Positions 1-12,200 of a stretch of DNA of 64,000 bases are shown here, piece by piece; the first letter of the stretch is position 1, and each line of letters begins with the position of its first letter. The notes beneath the pieces are model-generated. The model searched no databases. It was not told where the DNA came from and saw only the letters and a list, made by a program, of their open reading frames with translations. A program made the position numbers and the translations under genes. The stretch comes from Metellina segmentata (Eukaryota; Arthropoda; Arachnida; Araneae; Tetragnathidae): assembly GCA_947359465.1 (NCBI GenBank), contig OX375873.1, forward strand, positions 40,024,437-40,088,436, in the 5' to 3' direction.

Positions 1-3000
1 TGTATAAAGCTGTTTGTGTCGTTTTATCTTTCGTTTTTGATATTCCTTTACGTGCTTATTTGAATCGGAAATTCCGAAAATGGGAGCCACTTTTTCTTTT
101 ACTGCCGATAACGTCATTACATTAGCCGAAGACAAAAAGCTAGCGTAGAAGTTTAGTTTTGCGCTTGGTTTCAATCTGTCTCGATGTTTATTCACTAAGT
201 ACCCTTCAAAGGCTAAAACAGAAACCGGTTTTTTTTTTCGAAAATTAATTAGAAATGCGCGTAAGATCATGCTTATGGCGCCAGGTTATGTCACATCAAC
301 GACTTTCTAATGAAATAGAATGAGCATGTGAACTCAATCTTCCTGTCATTACAACCTATCACTCGGGCAGCTTGTCCGGCGTCATAAAAATCCAATCAAT
401 CTCTATTGCTCGGCTTGATCTCCGTGTGAAGGTAACGTGGTATTGGGATAAAGTACGAATCCTTATGGACTAATACCGCTTCTAGAACCAATCGGCTCAA
501 GTTTGCGGTGAACCTACACTTCTGATATCTTACGACAGCGCCTACGCCCACATACTCCGCCCATTTCATTAGAAGGTCGATATGTCGTATGCAGTGACGT
601 CAAACCAGGTGACTTGATAGGAAGAAACTCCAAATATTGGCAGGTATGCATAGATTGATATTTGATAAGTATACTGTGTATATACACACCGGTTACATCT
701 AAATAACCCTTGTGCGACCATATTGATTCAGAATCCTTTGTCAATAGAATCTACTCATTATCCCTCCCCATTCATATGGGAATTATTCACCTGTTGGTTC
801 CTTTCGACTATTTACCTGAACATCCACAGTGTCCACATACTGACGTTCGACGATTTTTTTCGAAAAGTTCTGTAGTTCGTTTATGTCCTTCCCTTGACTT
901 ACACACCTAGTTACGCCAAGAGAGATATGTCGTCGTGGCACATCGTAGTTTTAGAAATCACTTGTGTTAAGGGAAGTGACGTGAAATTTATAGTGAATTG
1001 ATTATTGTAGTTATTACCTCCAATGGTGTCTACGCAAAATACTGATTTTTCGCTTTCCGCAAATATAAATCTGTAATTTCAATCCTATTTACCTGGTGTC
1101 TTATATTATTTGTGTAATAAATACGGATTCGACATCTCTTGTCCTTCATGTTGTATTTCGATGGAAAATGGTATGACTTGCTGTAGCAATAAATGACCGT
1201 AGAGCTACGAACCTTTCAAAAAATGCATTAATGTGGTAAGGTATTGGTACCATTTTTGAGCATATTATTTTCGTATTTAGCTCTTTTGAACCTGAAATAA
1301 CTGACGCATATTCAATTTCGCTCATGCTGTTATTTTTATCTAACGTGTCCAGTTCCAAGTACTGGATTTTACACTTTATTCCATTTAATACGTCATTCAA
1401 AATTTTACTAACTTTATTTCGAATTAGAACTTTACAGCAAATTGTTTTCGCAAAAGTTCATTTTTCATGTTTTGCAAATATTTTTATTGTCAATATTGTA
1501 GAAGTTATGTATTATCTGCTCATGGGTATTAAATCATCAAATGTGTAAATGTTACTCTTTTTTTATAGATCTTACGCGATATGAAGAGGAGGAAAGATAA
1601 ATTTGTCTAACTAAAGCAAACCACCTAAACTGATTTCAACTTATTTTCATTTCCTAGGTAAGGTTTTAGCATCTTAAAAGTTTTCAGCAAAAAGATGATA
1701 ACATTTGCACTAACTTTTAAATCTTATAATGCCAATCGGGTCAAATTAAGCCATTCACAATGATTTTATTCAGTTAAGCATCGAAACGGAAGTTCATCTG
1801 CATACCGAATTTCAATCTAAAGCTCAGTCACAGTACTTCTGGCGCAGTTTGGCCAAATATTGCCCTTGCTACAAAAAAGCTCAAACCAGCCAGTCACCAA
1901 ACTAAAAATCACTCTCATTCAAGAGCTGATAGAATGAAATGACTTCAGTGTCCATATGAGAAAAAAAAATTTTGAGACACTACAATTTTATCTTGAAAAC
2001 TTTTCAATCGAAATTTTTAAGCATCCCTTATGCAAAGGAGTATGTTTCTGGAACATGGTTTTCCTTTTCTGAGCCATTGAACCGATAAACAAAATGTGTC
2101 ATTTATATTATTTCCTAGTTTAAAAATTTGATTTTTTAAGTAACATCGTATTTTGGGTGACTAATTTTTGTAGTCAAGCCAGCTTGTCTGCAATTTTTTA
2201 TTTCCGTATTATAAAATACATTTGTGGCTAAAATAATACATATTTCTAAATAAGTTTGTTATTTAAATCGAAACCATGCTAGTGCCGATGTTTGTATTGA
2301 CTTAAGATAACTGTGTCAGTTAAAACCTGCTTTAAATAAAGCTTACAGTAGATTATTAAAGTTCTATTTGATAACCGCTGAATTATTTTCTGAGAATAAT
2401 TCTCTAAAGGTTACTTTATGCAGCCTAATAGGATAGCAACATAATAAAATATAATTATGTAAGTTCTTAATTAACGATTATATTATTAGTGATTATTCTA
2501 CTACGTAGTGATTATATTACGTAATCGTGATTAGAATGTCATATTCATAGAAAAGATTAAAACTGAAATTGCTGAAACATTCTTGAAAATTGCATTACCG
2601 AAACATCTTTCAAATGTTATTATCTCTGCATTGTATTTTTTGCAAATTGATTATGATCATCTGTAACGTAGCTTTCATAAGCATGAATAACTTGAACTAT
2701 TGTGTGTTTATAGTATTGTAAAATTAAATTGAGTTTTTACTGAATCTGATATTGTAAATATAAGCCACAAAGAGTAATTATAGATTTTCTTGAAGAATGT
2801 TCTCTTCTTAATATTTCTATCACTCATTTCTCTATAACAATTTCTGCTAAGACTTCAATTGAGTATCAAGTATGTTTAAGCATAATCATTACTGAAATTC
2901 TGCGTATCCCATTTCTGAAGCATGACTGACTTAATATCAATCATCTTAAACCCCACACGGTCAACCACATGTTGATATGTCTATGAATGGTTCAGCACTT

Positions 3001-3297
3001 TACAATTTAACTTTTCGAATCCTTGTCCTCATTTAAATTATTCATGTATGCTATATTTGTAAGATTATTTTGCTTTATTTAAGTGTCCTCTTGTAAAATT
3101 GAAAACAAAATCTCAAATGATGAATGCATTATAATCACGTCTGTATAGTATTATTGTGGTGTGGAATTAATTATTCACTTAAGCTAAAAGGTATCCATTT
3201 AAAAACGTCATAGTGAACTTAAGAAAATAAAAATTGTGATAATTTGTTACAATCAGTATATTGATTGCGTCGATTGTATCACTATTAACATTTTAGG
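1..3297. other. AT-rich non-coding stretch, no gene seen
   Basis: I see no gene here. The longest open frames are under 90 codons, overlap on both strands and resemble no family I know. Two copies of the dispersed CCATAAAACCC motif lie at about 367-401 and 1841-1894. Confidence 0.6.
1841..1894 (+). repeat. Copy of dispersed GGCCAAATATGGC motif
   Basis: The stretch reads GGCGCAG, then TTGGCCAAATAT, then GCCCTTG, followed by A-rich and CAACC-like sequence. The same order of blocks recurs about a dozen times in the window. The nature of the parent repeat is unknown to me. Confidence 0.5.
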
Positions 3298-3575
3298 GAC
3301 ACTAAGTACGCCAAGATCGAAAAGACTTCCAAGCTTTCTAAACGTGCTTTCTCCACTTGATTACATTTTGAGATGTAAGAGTGTATATCTTTTTAAAGGA
3401 ATCGAAATATGTTTATAAATATTCATCGAAGACAGACCCGTTACAATAAACGCCACTTTGAATAAAGTGTCCTCAGGTGAACTCAATTTTCAATTTGAAA
3501 ACCAGCCCAATGGGGCAATGATTCCTACCTGCATCAGCTATTCATAGCCAAAGATTAGGCCCCATTTTCAATCAT
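3298..3575 (+). repeat. Degenerate direct duplication, copy 1
   Basis: This segment and 4075-4262 share a series of blocks in the same order: CGCCAAG, CTTTCTAAAC or CATTCTAAAC, a CAATAAACG or CAATAGACG block, AGTGAACT or GGTGAACTC, CCTACC(T/A)GCATCA and TATTCATAGCCAAA. The two copies differ by many substitutions and indels, so the duplication is old. No coding capacity is visible. Confidence 0.55.
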
Positions 3576-3985
3576 GCCATCCTTTGTAAGAAGAAAGATC
3601 ACCAAGTTGGATACCTTCAAACTTTTTTTAACAAAAACGATCATTAAGTTGACGAATCAACAATCCAAAAATTTTATTCCGTATTTTATTAGCATTTGAA
3701 TAATTACGTTCTTTCGGTCCGCTATCATTTGGAAATAGCTCGGCGACAAAAAAAAATATTGAAATACCGCCACGGACTGTAACGTCAAGCTGGATTTTAA
3801 CGATATTCAAGCTTAAAAAGGTAAGGTAACTTTAATTTTCAGGCGGGGTTTTGCAATGGCGGGAGTTCCTGAGCAGCTGCTCTCTAACTTCGGAGTAACT
3901 TGAATGCAGAATTGTTAAAGTTCTTTCCCTGAACTTTCTTAGAGTTGGGGCACTCTTGTGGCAGGGTCAATTCAGGCTGCTCGAA

Positions 3986-4056
3986 CGTCGTACTAGAGCA
4001 ACACTATAGGCTATTGACGACAGTCCGGGATCAATCCCCTTCGGGAAAGATCCGAT
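3986..4056 (-). mobile_element. SINE 3'-end fragment
   Basis: Read on the minus strand, this has the 3' domain of the main SINE family: GGATCTTTCCC, a short loop, GATCCCGGAC, GTCGTCAATAGCC, GTGTTGCTCTAGTACGACGTT. The 5' tRNA-like head and the body are absent, so it is a 3' fragment. It sits between the two degenerate duplicated segments. Confidence 0.75.
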
Positions 4057-4074
4057 CAAGCTTAAAAAGAAAAG

Positions 4075-4262
4075 CCTTTAGAATCGCCAAGTCTAAATCT
4101 AAGCATTCTAAACATTCAAGGAAGATAAGATCTGTTGCAATAGACGTCAATTTGAATATTGCGTCTTTAAGTGAACTAGAGTTTTAATATTTGAAAAATA
4201 CCCCACGGGTTGTCTCCTACCAGCATCACGTATTCATAGCCAAAACCCACCTCCATTTTCGT
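4075..4262 (+). repeat. Degenerate direct duplication, copy 2
   Basis: This is the partner of 3298-3575. The clearest shared block is CCTACCAGCATCA followed by TATTCATAGCCAAA near the 3' end. Confidence 0.55.
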
Positions 4263-4690
4263 TTGTTTCACCGAGTCCCAGCGTCTTAGGAAATGAGGGT
4301 CGTAAATTATCCCCTTCCCTTCCCAATGGGGGAGACAGTCGAAAGGTTTGTAAGTAGATGGAGTGTCAGTTTTCTTCTAGTGCATTTCTTGGGAAGTGCT
4401 TCCACCGGTTCTCAGAGTCTCCCGAGCGGAATAAAACTTTTTCGAGAGCCTTCTTTCCGCCGTCCGCTCTCTTTTTGCCTGGAGTGGGCTCCAGCGTGTG
4501 TGTTCGCATGCCGATGGGGTGGAGGTGTTGCTGGTGGAAATCCTTTGTTGGTGGTAAGAGAGAGATGGAATTCATGCAATGGTTTTGGATGGAGTCGACG
4601 AACCATGACAGAAGAAATGTCAGATGACTTATTCTTTGGTGGTATCGGGCATGGTATATTTTGCCCTGAAATTCTACTGTTTGCGATAGG
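4263..4690. other. Moderately GC-rich non-coding stretch
   Basis: Overlapping open frames run on both strands here (up to 134 codons), as expected where GC content is higher and stops are rarer. None contains a motif I recognise, and I see no convincing splice or start context. Confidence 0.5.
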
Positions 4691-5397
4691 TGACTAGGGT
4701 CGTCACAGGGAGTGTTATATTTTCTGATTTGAGGATCTGGAAGCCTTTTTTATTTTCATCTTTTAATGTATTAACTTTTGTTAAGTTTTTTTTTTCGATG
4801 TGTTTTGTTGATTCGATTAATTGTTAAACGAAAATTCCCGCGGGATTGCGTCTATAAATCTGCGAAGCCGTAACTAGTATGAGTTTATTATTTGTCCAGG
4901 TATGGAGGTAGTTCTTTGAATTAACATCCCACCGGGAGACTATTGGCGACAGTTTGGGATCATTCCCTTCGGGACTGATCCGAGTAACGGCTCGAACTGA
5001 ACAAATAATGTTTCACCTGAGTAGTGATTCGATCCGAATACAACGCCACTGATCATTCGGGTGAAATATTGTTTGTTGACTGGGGAAGTCATAGGGCAGG
5101 AGTGTTATATCCTTAGTCACTTAGAACATTTTCTGATTTGAGGATCTGGAAGCCTTTTTTATTTTCGTCTTTTCATGTATTAACTTTTGTTAAGTTTTTT
5201 TCGATGTTTTTTGTTGATTCAATTATTTTTCAAACGCGCGGGATTTCGTCATTAAATGTGCGAAGCCGTAACTAGTATGAGTTTATTATTTGTCCAGGTA
5301 GGGAGGTAGTTCTTTGAATTAACATCGCACCGGGAGACTATTGGCGACGGTTTGGGATCATTCCCTTCGGGACTGATCCGAGTAACGGCTCGAACTG

Positions 5398-5475
5398 AAC
5401 AAATAATGTTTCACCTGAGTAGTGATCCGATCCGAATACAACGCCACGGATCATTCGGGTGAAATATTATTTGTT
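5398..5475. repeat. Imperfect palindrome in the 398-bp unit
   Basis: The left arm runs AACAAATAATGTTTCACCTG onward to GATCCG. The right arm runs CGGATCATTCGGGTGAAA to TATTATTTGTT. With a few mismatches and one 3-nt bulge the arms of about 30 nt pair around a loop of roughly 17 nt. The same structure recurs in every unit, for example one period later at about 5796-5873. Confidence 0.85.
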
Positions 5476-6946
5476 GACTGGGGAAGTCATAGGGCAGGAG
5501 TGTTATATCCTTAGTCACTTAGAACATTTTCTGATTTGAGGATCTGGAAGCCTTTTTTATTTTCGTCTTTTCATGTATTAACTTTTGTTAAGTTTTTTTC
5601 GATGTTTTTTGTTGATTCAATTATTTTTCAAACGCGCGGGATTTCGTCATTAAATGTGCGAAGCCGTAACTAGTATGAGTTTATTATTTGTCCAGGTAGG
5701 GAGGTAGTTCTTTGAATTAACATCGCACCGGGAGACTATTGGCGACGGTTTGGGATCATTCCCTTCGGGACTGATCCGAGTAACGGCTCGAACTGAACAA
5801 ATAATGTTTCACCTGAGTAGTGATCCGATCCGAATACAACGCCACGGATCATTCGGGTGAAATATTATTTGTTGACTGGGGAAGTCATAGGGCAGGAGTG
5901 TTATATCCTTAGTCACTTAGAACATTTTCTGATTTGAGGATCTGGAAGCCTTTTTTATTTTCGTCTTTTCATGTATTAACTTTTGTTAAGTTTTTTTCGA
6001 TGTTTTTTGTTGATTCAATTATTTTTCAAACGCGCGGGATTTCGTCATTAAATGTGCGAAGCCGTAACTAGTATGAGTTTATTATTTGTCCAGGTAGGGA
6101 GGTAGTTCTTTGAATTAACATCCCACCGAGAGACTATTGGCGACAGTTTGGGATCATTCCCTTCGGGACTGATCCGAGTAACGGCTCGAACTGAACAAAT
6201 AATGTTTCACCTGAGTAGTGATCCGATCCGAATACAACGCCACGGATCATTCGGGTGAAATATTATTTGTTGACTGGGGAAGTCATAGGGCAGGAGTGTT
6301 ATATCCTTAGTCACTTAGAACATTTTCTGATTTGAGGATCTGGAAGCCTTTTTTATTTTCGTCTTTTCATGTATTAACTTTTGTTAAGTTTTTTTCGATG
6401 TTTTTTGTTGATTCAATTATTTTTCAAACGCGCGGGATTTCGTCATTAAATGTGCGAAGCCGTAACTAGTATGAGTTTATTATTTGTCCAGGTAGGGAGG
6501 TAGTTCTTTGAATTAACATCGCACCGGGAGACTATTGGCGACGGTTTGGGATCATTCCCTTCGGGACTGATCCGAGTAACGGCTCGAACTGAACAAATAA
6601 TGTTTCACCTGAGTAGTGATCCGATCCGAATACAACGCCACGGATCATTCGGGTGAAATATTATTTGTTGACTGGGGAAGTCATAGGGCAGGAGTGTTAT
6701 ATCCTTAGTCACTTAGAACATTTTCTGATTTGAGGATCTGGAAGCCTTTTTTATTTTCGTCTTTTCATGTATTAACTTTTGTTAAGTTTTTTTCGATGTT
6801 TTTTGTTGATTCAATTATTTTTCAAACGCGCGGGATTTCGTCATTAAATGTGCGAAGCCGTAACTAGTATGAGTTTATTATTTGTCCAGGTAGGGAGGTA
6901 GTTCTTTGAATTAACATCGCACCGGGAGACTATTGGCGACGGTTTG

Positions 6947-6970
6947 GGATCAGTCCCGAAGAGAATGATC
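6947..6970. repeat. Inverted hairpin core in the last satellite unit
   Basis: In other units the short hairpin reads GGATCATTCCC-TTC-GGGACTGATC. Here it reads GGATCAGTCCC-GAA-GAGAATGATC, which is the reverse complement of the usual core apart from one base. The flanks keep their normal orientation, so only the hairpin has flipped. Confidence 0.7.
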
Positions 6971-7263
6971 AGAGTAACGCCTCGAACTGAAAAAATAATA
7001 TTTCGCCTGAGGGATCCGATCCGAGTACAACGCCTGGGATCATTCGGGTGAAATATTATTTCTTCAGTTTCAATGTTTTTGGTTTTTCAGTGACGTGTAA
7101 TGTAGGTAGACTGATCATAGCTATTAGGAGAAGCTTCAAAGGGTATGACCAATATGTCGACTCGTCGGCACTGAAAATTTATCTTGGGCCGCTTTGGCTT
7201 CTTGTCGCCTCGTTTGGTGATGTAACATCTTATGACAGTGTAGGTGTGCGAATGTACATTTAT

Positions 7264-7286
7264 ACAGTGGCGACAAAAGTATTGAA
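7264..7286 (+). mobile_element. Possible Tc1-type terminus, isolated
   Basis: The string TACAGTGGCGACAAAAGTAT, continuing TGAAA, resembles the start of the inverted terminal repeats of many Tc1/mariner elements, preceded by TA. I found no matching inverted copy nearby, so it may be one end of a truncated element or a chance match. Confidence 0.35.
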
Positions 7287-7323
7287 ATCGAGAAAGTCTA
7301 CTATCGTCGGACTAATAAGATGA

Positions 7324-8750
7324 TGAATCAAACTATCGTCGTCTTCTCCCGTCCCATGGACCAATCAGATGATGAATATTCGCTTCCAACCAGCAGACAA
7401 AAATAGGCTAAAAGTCACATTGCTACTAGTTTTGATCATGTGATCTTGGGCATATAAAAAGGTAATTATTGATCACTCGACTTTTATATTTCCTCGTGAG
7501 TTTATTCACTGAAGTTACCAGGGGGGAAACAGGCTTGGTACTTGTTCTCTTATGACTAGCTATTTTAGTCACTACGCTTTCTATCGTTTTCAACATCTCC
7601 TTGTCTGTATTTCTATCTTTCGTGTCACTAAAACTTTAACATTAACTTGATTTTATTTGCTGCAGCTTGTCCATATATGGCCCTTAGCCATAAAATCTAA
7701 CCAATCATCGTGTTTTCAAGTCATTTACATGTGCCTTAACCACAGTCAATAAGTTTCACACATATTTATATATATTCTAATTATTCTTTGGTGAATTTAC
7801 CTAAAATAGGGCAGTGTCAGTTGATTATGAACCTTGTGTTACATAACTGCTTCACGTGATGTATACGATGTATGGTGTTGAGATCGACTGGTTTATTTAC
7901 ATTGAATTGTGTGCCATATATATAGAAGTGCGACTTATATATAATATTTCATAAATTCTTTCAATAAAGAATTAACATAGAAGTTGTTCGAAGAAGGGAA
8001 GCAAACAGTTTCCACCGTATATTTCATTTTCGTCGTTGACTGTTGGTTTCTTTTGTTGTTCGAAAAGTAGCAAGTACCATTGCTTCGTGAATAGAGACAT
8101 CTTAATCCTTTGTCGCGCGCTGTAGTTAAGACTGTCAAGCGAGGTCTCGAGAAGACCCTTGAAAGACGAAGAGCTAATTGATGAAAGTCCGTCTCCGTTG
8201 GCGCTTCCTCAAGGGTGTCGTAAATCCGGTCCCCAAACACTCTTAAAACAAGGAGCCACTTTCGCCACCTGATTTAAGAGACCACTTTTCCTTTTCGGTT
8301 GGCCCCTACACCCATAATGACCCCCATAAATAAAATATTTTTTTCTCCCCATCCTCCGCGCTCCAAATCTTTATCTGGTGTTCGTGTCTGAGGACTTGAT
8401 TGGAAAAGGTTTCGCGTGTGCTGTTCTTTTCTTTTTTTTCCCTTTCTCTTCACCTTTCTATCTCCTCCTTTTCAATTTTCTTTTTCTTTTGCTAAATACA
8501 AAAGTAGATTTATTTTTGGGGCGTAAAAAATCCTGTCGCTCGGTACCTCCTGGGGTTTTGTTTCTTTTTGTGGGAGAGCTTTCACCTAACGCGTGGGTTT
8601 GAAAATGTCAGCGGTACATATTAAAACGAAGGGTGTGAGGGGTTAGATGAGTAGGTTTTCATGCACTTTTTCTAGGCTGCAGACTAGTTGATGAGGTCTC
8701 TAGAGTGAGCTTTTTCTACGTTTGCTGAGTAAACGTTGGACAAATGTAAC
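7324..8750. other. Non-coding stretch, no gene seen
   Basis: Nothing resembles a gene. One copy of the dispersed motif lies at 7661-7710 (GCAGCTTGTCC, ATATGGCCCTT, GCCATAAAATC). A pyrimidine-rich run is at about 8420-8490. Confidence 0.5.
7661..7710 (+). repeat. Copy of dispersed GGCCAAATATGGC motif
   Basis: The block order is GCAGCTTG, TCCATATATGGCCCTT, AGCCATAAAATC, TAACCAATC, matching the other copies in the window. Confidence 0.5.
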
Positions 8751-9310
8751 AGTTCGAGCTTTCGTCGATATACTAATTGTATTCTCTTTAAAGTATGATT
8801 TGCCTAAGCTTCAAGATGGTTGTAATTTCACCCTCTCGGTAGATGGAGTCTCGGAATAAAGTTACCGATAAAAGATCTGATCGTGATACTAATTTGACAG
8901 TTTTCAGTGTACAATGCTCGTCAGTTTGAAAATAGTTGTGATTGCATTCTCTTGGAGGATACAATAAAGTTGACAGTCGCTTTCTTCGAGATACTTGTTC
9001 TATTATTTTCGAAATATGATACTCCGAAGTTCCAAAAATAATTATTTTGCATTTTCTTGGAGGATGTAATAAAATTGACACTTAAAGATGCAAAAAGTTT
9101 GCAGTTAGAGTTCTCATAGATACTAGATCTGGTACTTTCAGAATACGATTTTTAAGTTCCGAAGATGCATCTGATTTTATTCTCTTAGACGATGTAATAC
9201 AATTGTCAACTAGAGTTCTGGCCGATAAACTATTTCTACTGTTTTTAAAATGTGAGCCAATTTTAAAGACAACTGTAAATTTATTCTTTTGGAAGATGTG
9301 CTTTTTGAGT
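8750..9310. repeat. Degenerate tandem repeat, ~105-125-bp period
   Basis: The block TTCTCTTGGAGGATRYAATA recurs with changes at about 8944, 9051, 9178 and 9281, with a weaker copy near 8828. Between the blocks, diverged forms of TTGACAGT, GAGATACT and CGAAGTTCC recur in the same order. Minus-strand open frames of 97 and 109 codons cross the array but show no conserved domain and look incidental. Confidence 0.6.
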
Positions 9311-9769
9311 AGCAGTAAATCTAAGTGATTTCTCTTTTTCTTTGGGGGTATTGTGTCACTATTATAAACTAAACTATTAAAAGTTGTGTAAGTAATAGCA
9401 ATCATGTGCATTGCTTTAATTTGTTTTCACCAAAGTGCATATTTCAAGTGTAAATTAGGTACATATCTAACTGACTTTTTTTGCACAGATGATCCTATAA
9501 TAGTACAACAAATCCATAATGCTATGAGTTAAAAAAATATTTTGACTAATCTGAATCCAGGGCTTAATAAATTGGTTGTTATCTCAAGTCACTGCTATTT
9601 TTTTAAACAACTTTTTTTGGGGTTCATTACAGTGATTGTTTTGTAAGCAACGTACAATGCTAGGCGTCGAATACGCTTGTCAGGTTTTCTTACCGACTCT
9701 TGAAGTTTGGATTCAATTCGTGTAAAAAACACCCAGCAACCTACCACTCAGCATTTTTAATGCGACGAA

Positions 9770-10344
9770 CAAGGTTCCCACGGGTCAGGAAAAACCTGGA
9801 ATTGTCAGGAATTTTAATTTTGTCCAAAAAAATCAGGGAAAATTACGAATTTTCATCTAAAACCTGGAAAAGTGCCTCAATGACCTGGAAAAGTATTGAT
9901 CACGGCTTCTCAGAAGCTTTGTAGAAAAATAGCCAATAAGATTTGTACACAGTTTCGTATCACTTTATTTAATTAATTAAATTTATCAACTGATTTAAAA
10001 AAAACGGCTAATATTTAACAGGTAAAGAATTCTGTTTCGTCCACTGGCTTAAATTGAAGTATTTCATGCTTATTACATTAAATCACAAATTTATTTTTAA
10101 GTCAAATTTGTTGGATTATTTGAATAAGTTATTTTAATGCAAAATAACTTGTGCTTTGTGTATTAATTTTTAGTGTACAGTTCTTAAAATGGTTTTTATT
10201 ATTGGCTATTGAATGCTAAATTATTTCTTAGTTTTTGACGTTAAAACTGTTGCGAGTTGCTTAAGTATAACCTGAATTTTGTAAAAATTTGTCTGAAAAA
10301 CCTGGAAAAGGGAATTTTATTTATTAAATAGAGTGGAAACCCTG
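9770..10344. mobile_element. Probable hAT-like MITE
   Basis: The left end reads CAAGGTTCCCAC and the right end reads GTGGAAACCCTG, which is CAGGGTTTCCAC reversed. Inside, variants of AAAACCTGGAA recur near both ends, a pattern common in short non-autonomous hAT elements. It is about 575 bp long with no transposase. I could not find a matching 8-bp target duplication, so the exact ends are uncertain. A 74-codon frame over the left end is incidental. Confidence 0.5.
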
Positions 10345-11900
10345 CAGGAAGTTTAATGTTTCAAAAGTTTTTCGACAATTCTATGAATTCCAAGTTTGAC
10401 GAATCGGTTGCTGTCTGAATTCATTGCTATGTTTTCAAAACAGCTTTTCTTGGGATTCGCTACAATGATGGCTTTGTACGCAATATAAAATATTCATCAT
10501 CAAATATGCCTGTCAGGTTTTCCTTGCTGACTCCTGTAGTTCGGATTAAATTTTAAAAGAAACACCCAGCGAATTCAACTGAACATTTTTTTTTTCTTTT
10601 TCATTTTAACTCCGAGTGAAATATTGCGGAATTTTGCTTACCCTCCCCACGAATGAATTATAGGGGAACATATGACTTCCCCCTTTTATTTCTTCCTTCC
10701 CCTAAAAAAATAATAAATCGCCGGATTACGCGACGTGTGACTTACGTCTCTGGCAGAAACCACCCCAACCTCTCTCTCTCTCTCTCTCTCGCTTTTTAAG
10801 TCTCTTCTTATTACCCTACTCCAGATAAGAAATGCGATTACTTCTTAAGATCGATTTGCATTTTTTATGCTCGCTCTCCCTCTCTCTACATTTAAACCAT
10901 GTTCTCCCTTTCTTTCTCTCCATTCTTAATGGACCTTTCGGAATGCGAATTGACACGTGTATATTTTCCCCATTTCTCCCGGAAGAAAAAAAGAAAGGTT
11001 CCGGGAAGAAAGAAACCTCGCACTTCTCCGGCAGCATAATGAAGGACGAGCCAGCGCCGCTAGATGGCGCTTAAGAGATTAAACGGGCGTAATTGAGATT
11101 TATGGCTGTATTTTACGGAATAACCCGTGTTGGGCGACCCGCTTCTTTTACGACTCGTCCTGTCGCAGACAATGTTTTTTGCGTGTCCGCGTTTGATTTC
11201 TTGCGCGCGCGGGCTTCGTTTTGGGTTGGCTGTTCATTAAGGTGAGAGGGATGTTGGAAGAGGTGAGAGGGGTGCTGGAGAGGGTGCTTTCAAAGCCTTG
11301 GATTTATTTGGAACGATCGAAAACTCCCCCTCAATGCGCGGTTGATTGCTGCAGGCTTAAGGGATTAAATGCGTAAAGGGGAGAGATAGAGAAAAAATGG
11401 GGAACTTGATTGCTGTTATGTGTGGACTCGTTTTCTTGTGATGTTTAGTTTATAAAGTAATATTAATTTGCGTGTTCTCTGCCTGATAGTGTTGCGATTT
11501 CTGAGCTCCCTTTGAAGGGGATTGTGTCTTTAATCTGAGATGGTGTGGAGTTTTGGTTGTGTAGTTGGTTCGACCGGGTGCTTAATCATGTCTGATGGGT
11601 TTCTTCATTGATTGCTTGTTTATTTTGGATTGGTTAAAGTTCCGTAAAATTGATCTTGGAGGGTATTATTTGTTATCGTGTTTTTCAATTTAATGAGGTG
11701 GTTTTGTGTATGTATATCGCACAGAAATCTTGAAATGGTGTAGAGGTATCCCTGAAAAATTAAAGTTTCTCATATTCAATTGAAAGGTTTGAGATAAGAA
11801 GGTAGAGAATCGTGAAGAGAAAAAATTAGGTAATAATTTTCTTTAATGAAATCTTTCGGCACTTGGAATAAATATGTAATGTACTCTTTGAAAAATTAAT
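10345..11900. other. GC-richer, repeat-poor island with flanks
   Basis: From about 10600 to 11350 the sequence is richer in GC and CpG than its surroundings and holds homopolymeric C and T runs, but no gene signature. After 11350 it becomes AT-rich again. The island could be regulatory; the sequence alone does not show it. Confidence 0.4.
10770..10791. repeat. CT microsatellite
   Basis: An uninterrupted run of about ten CT units. Confidence 0.95.
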
Positions 11901-11916
11901 ATGTTTTTTAATGATA

Positions 11917-12065
11917 TAATATATTCTTTTAATAATATAATAATATATTATTTTAATATAATAATATATTCTTTTAGTAATATAATAATGTATTCTTTTA
12001 ATAATTTAATAATATATTCTTTTAATAGTATAATAATATAATCTTTTAATGATTTAATATAATAT
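11917..12065. repeat. AT-rich minisatellite, ~28-bp unit
   Basis: The unit ATATTCTTTTAATAATATAA recurs about five times with small changes. Confidence 0.8.
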
Positions 12066-12124
12066 TATTTTGGCATAAATTGGAAAATGTTAATGACTGA
12101 ATTATTTCTTACATTTTTGTATGA

Positions 12125-12200
12125 AACGTTGCCTTGAGCCAAGTGGTTAGTGCTCTGGCCCTTGTTTCAAGAGGCTCTGGGTAAGAATCCCAAACATGGC
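12125..12200 (+). mobile_element. tRNA-like SINE head, degenerate
   Basis: GAGCCAAGTGGTTAG resembles a tRNA D-arm with an A-box, and GGTAAGAATCCC about 35 bases on resembles a degraded B-box. The acceptor ends do not pair, so this is more likely a SINE head than a tRNA gene. Confidence 0.45.

Larger units (their letters stand above)
4691..7066 (+). repeat. 398-bp satellite array, about six units
   Basis: The marker GATTTGAGGATCTGGAAGCC recurs at 5135, 5533, 5931, 6329 and 6727, exactly 398 bp apart. An older first unit begins near 4726 (409 bp away). The central units are almost identical base for base, so amplification was recent. The last, partial unit (from about 6940) is diverged. Each unit holds two notable parts. 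One is a block of about 55 bp (CTATTGGCGACGG, then GGATCATTCCC-TTC-GGGACTGATCC) that matches the 3' end of the resident SINE family read backwards. The other is a long imperfect palindrome between AACAAATAAT and ATTATTTGTT. No ORF persists through the units. Confidence 0.95.

Noticed and set aside
4293..4697. 134-codon open frame starting MRVVNYPLPF
   Set aside because: It lies in GC-richer sequence where four frames on both strands are open at once. It has no domain, no codon pattern and no splice context I trust.
7048..7323. 91-codon open frame beginning in the satellite
   Set aside because: It starts within the last satellite unit and has no recognised domain. The hydrophobic stretches are short and unconvincing.
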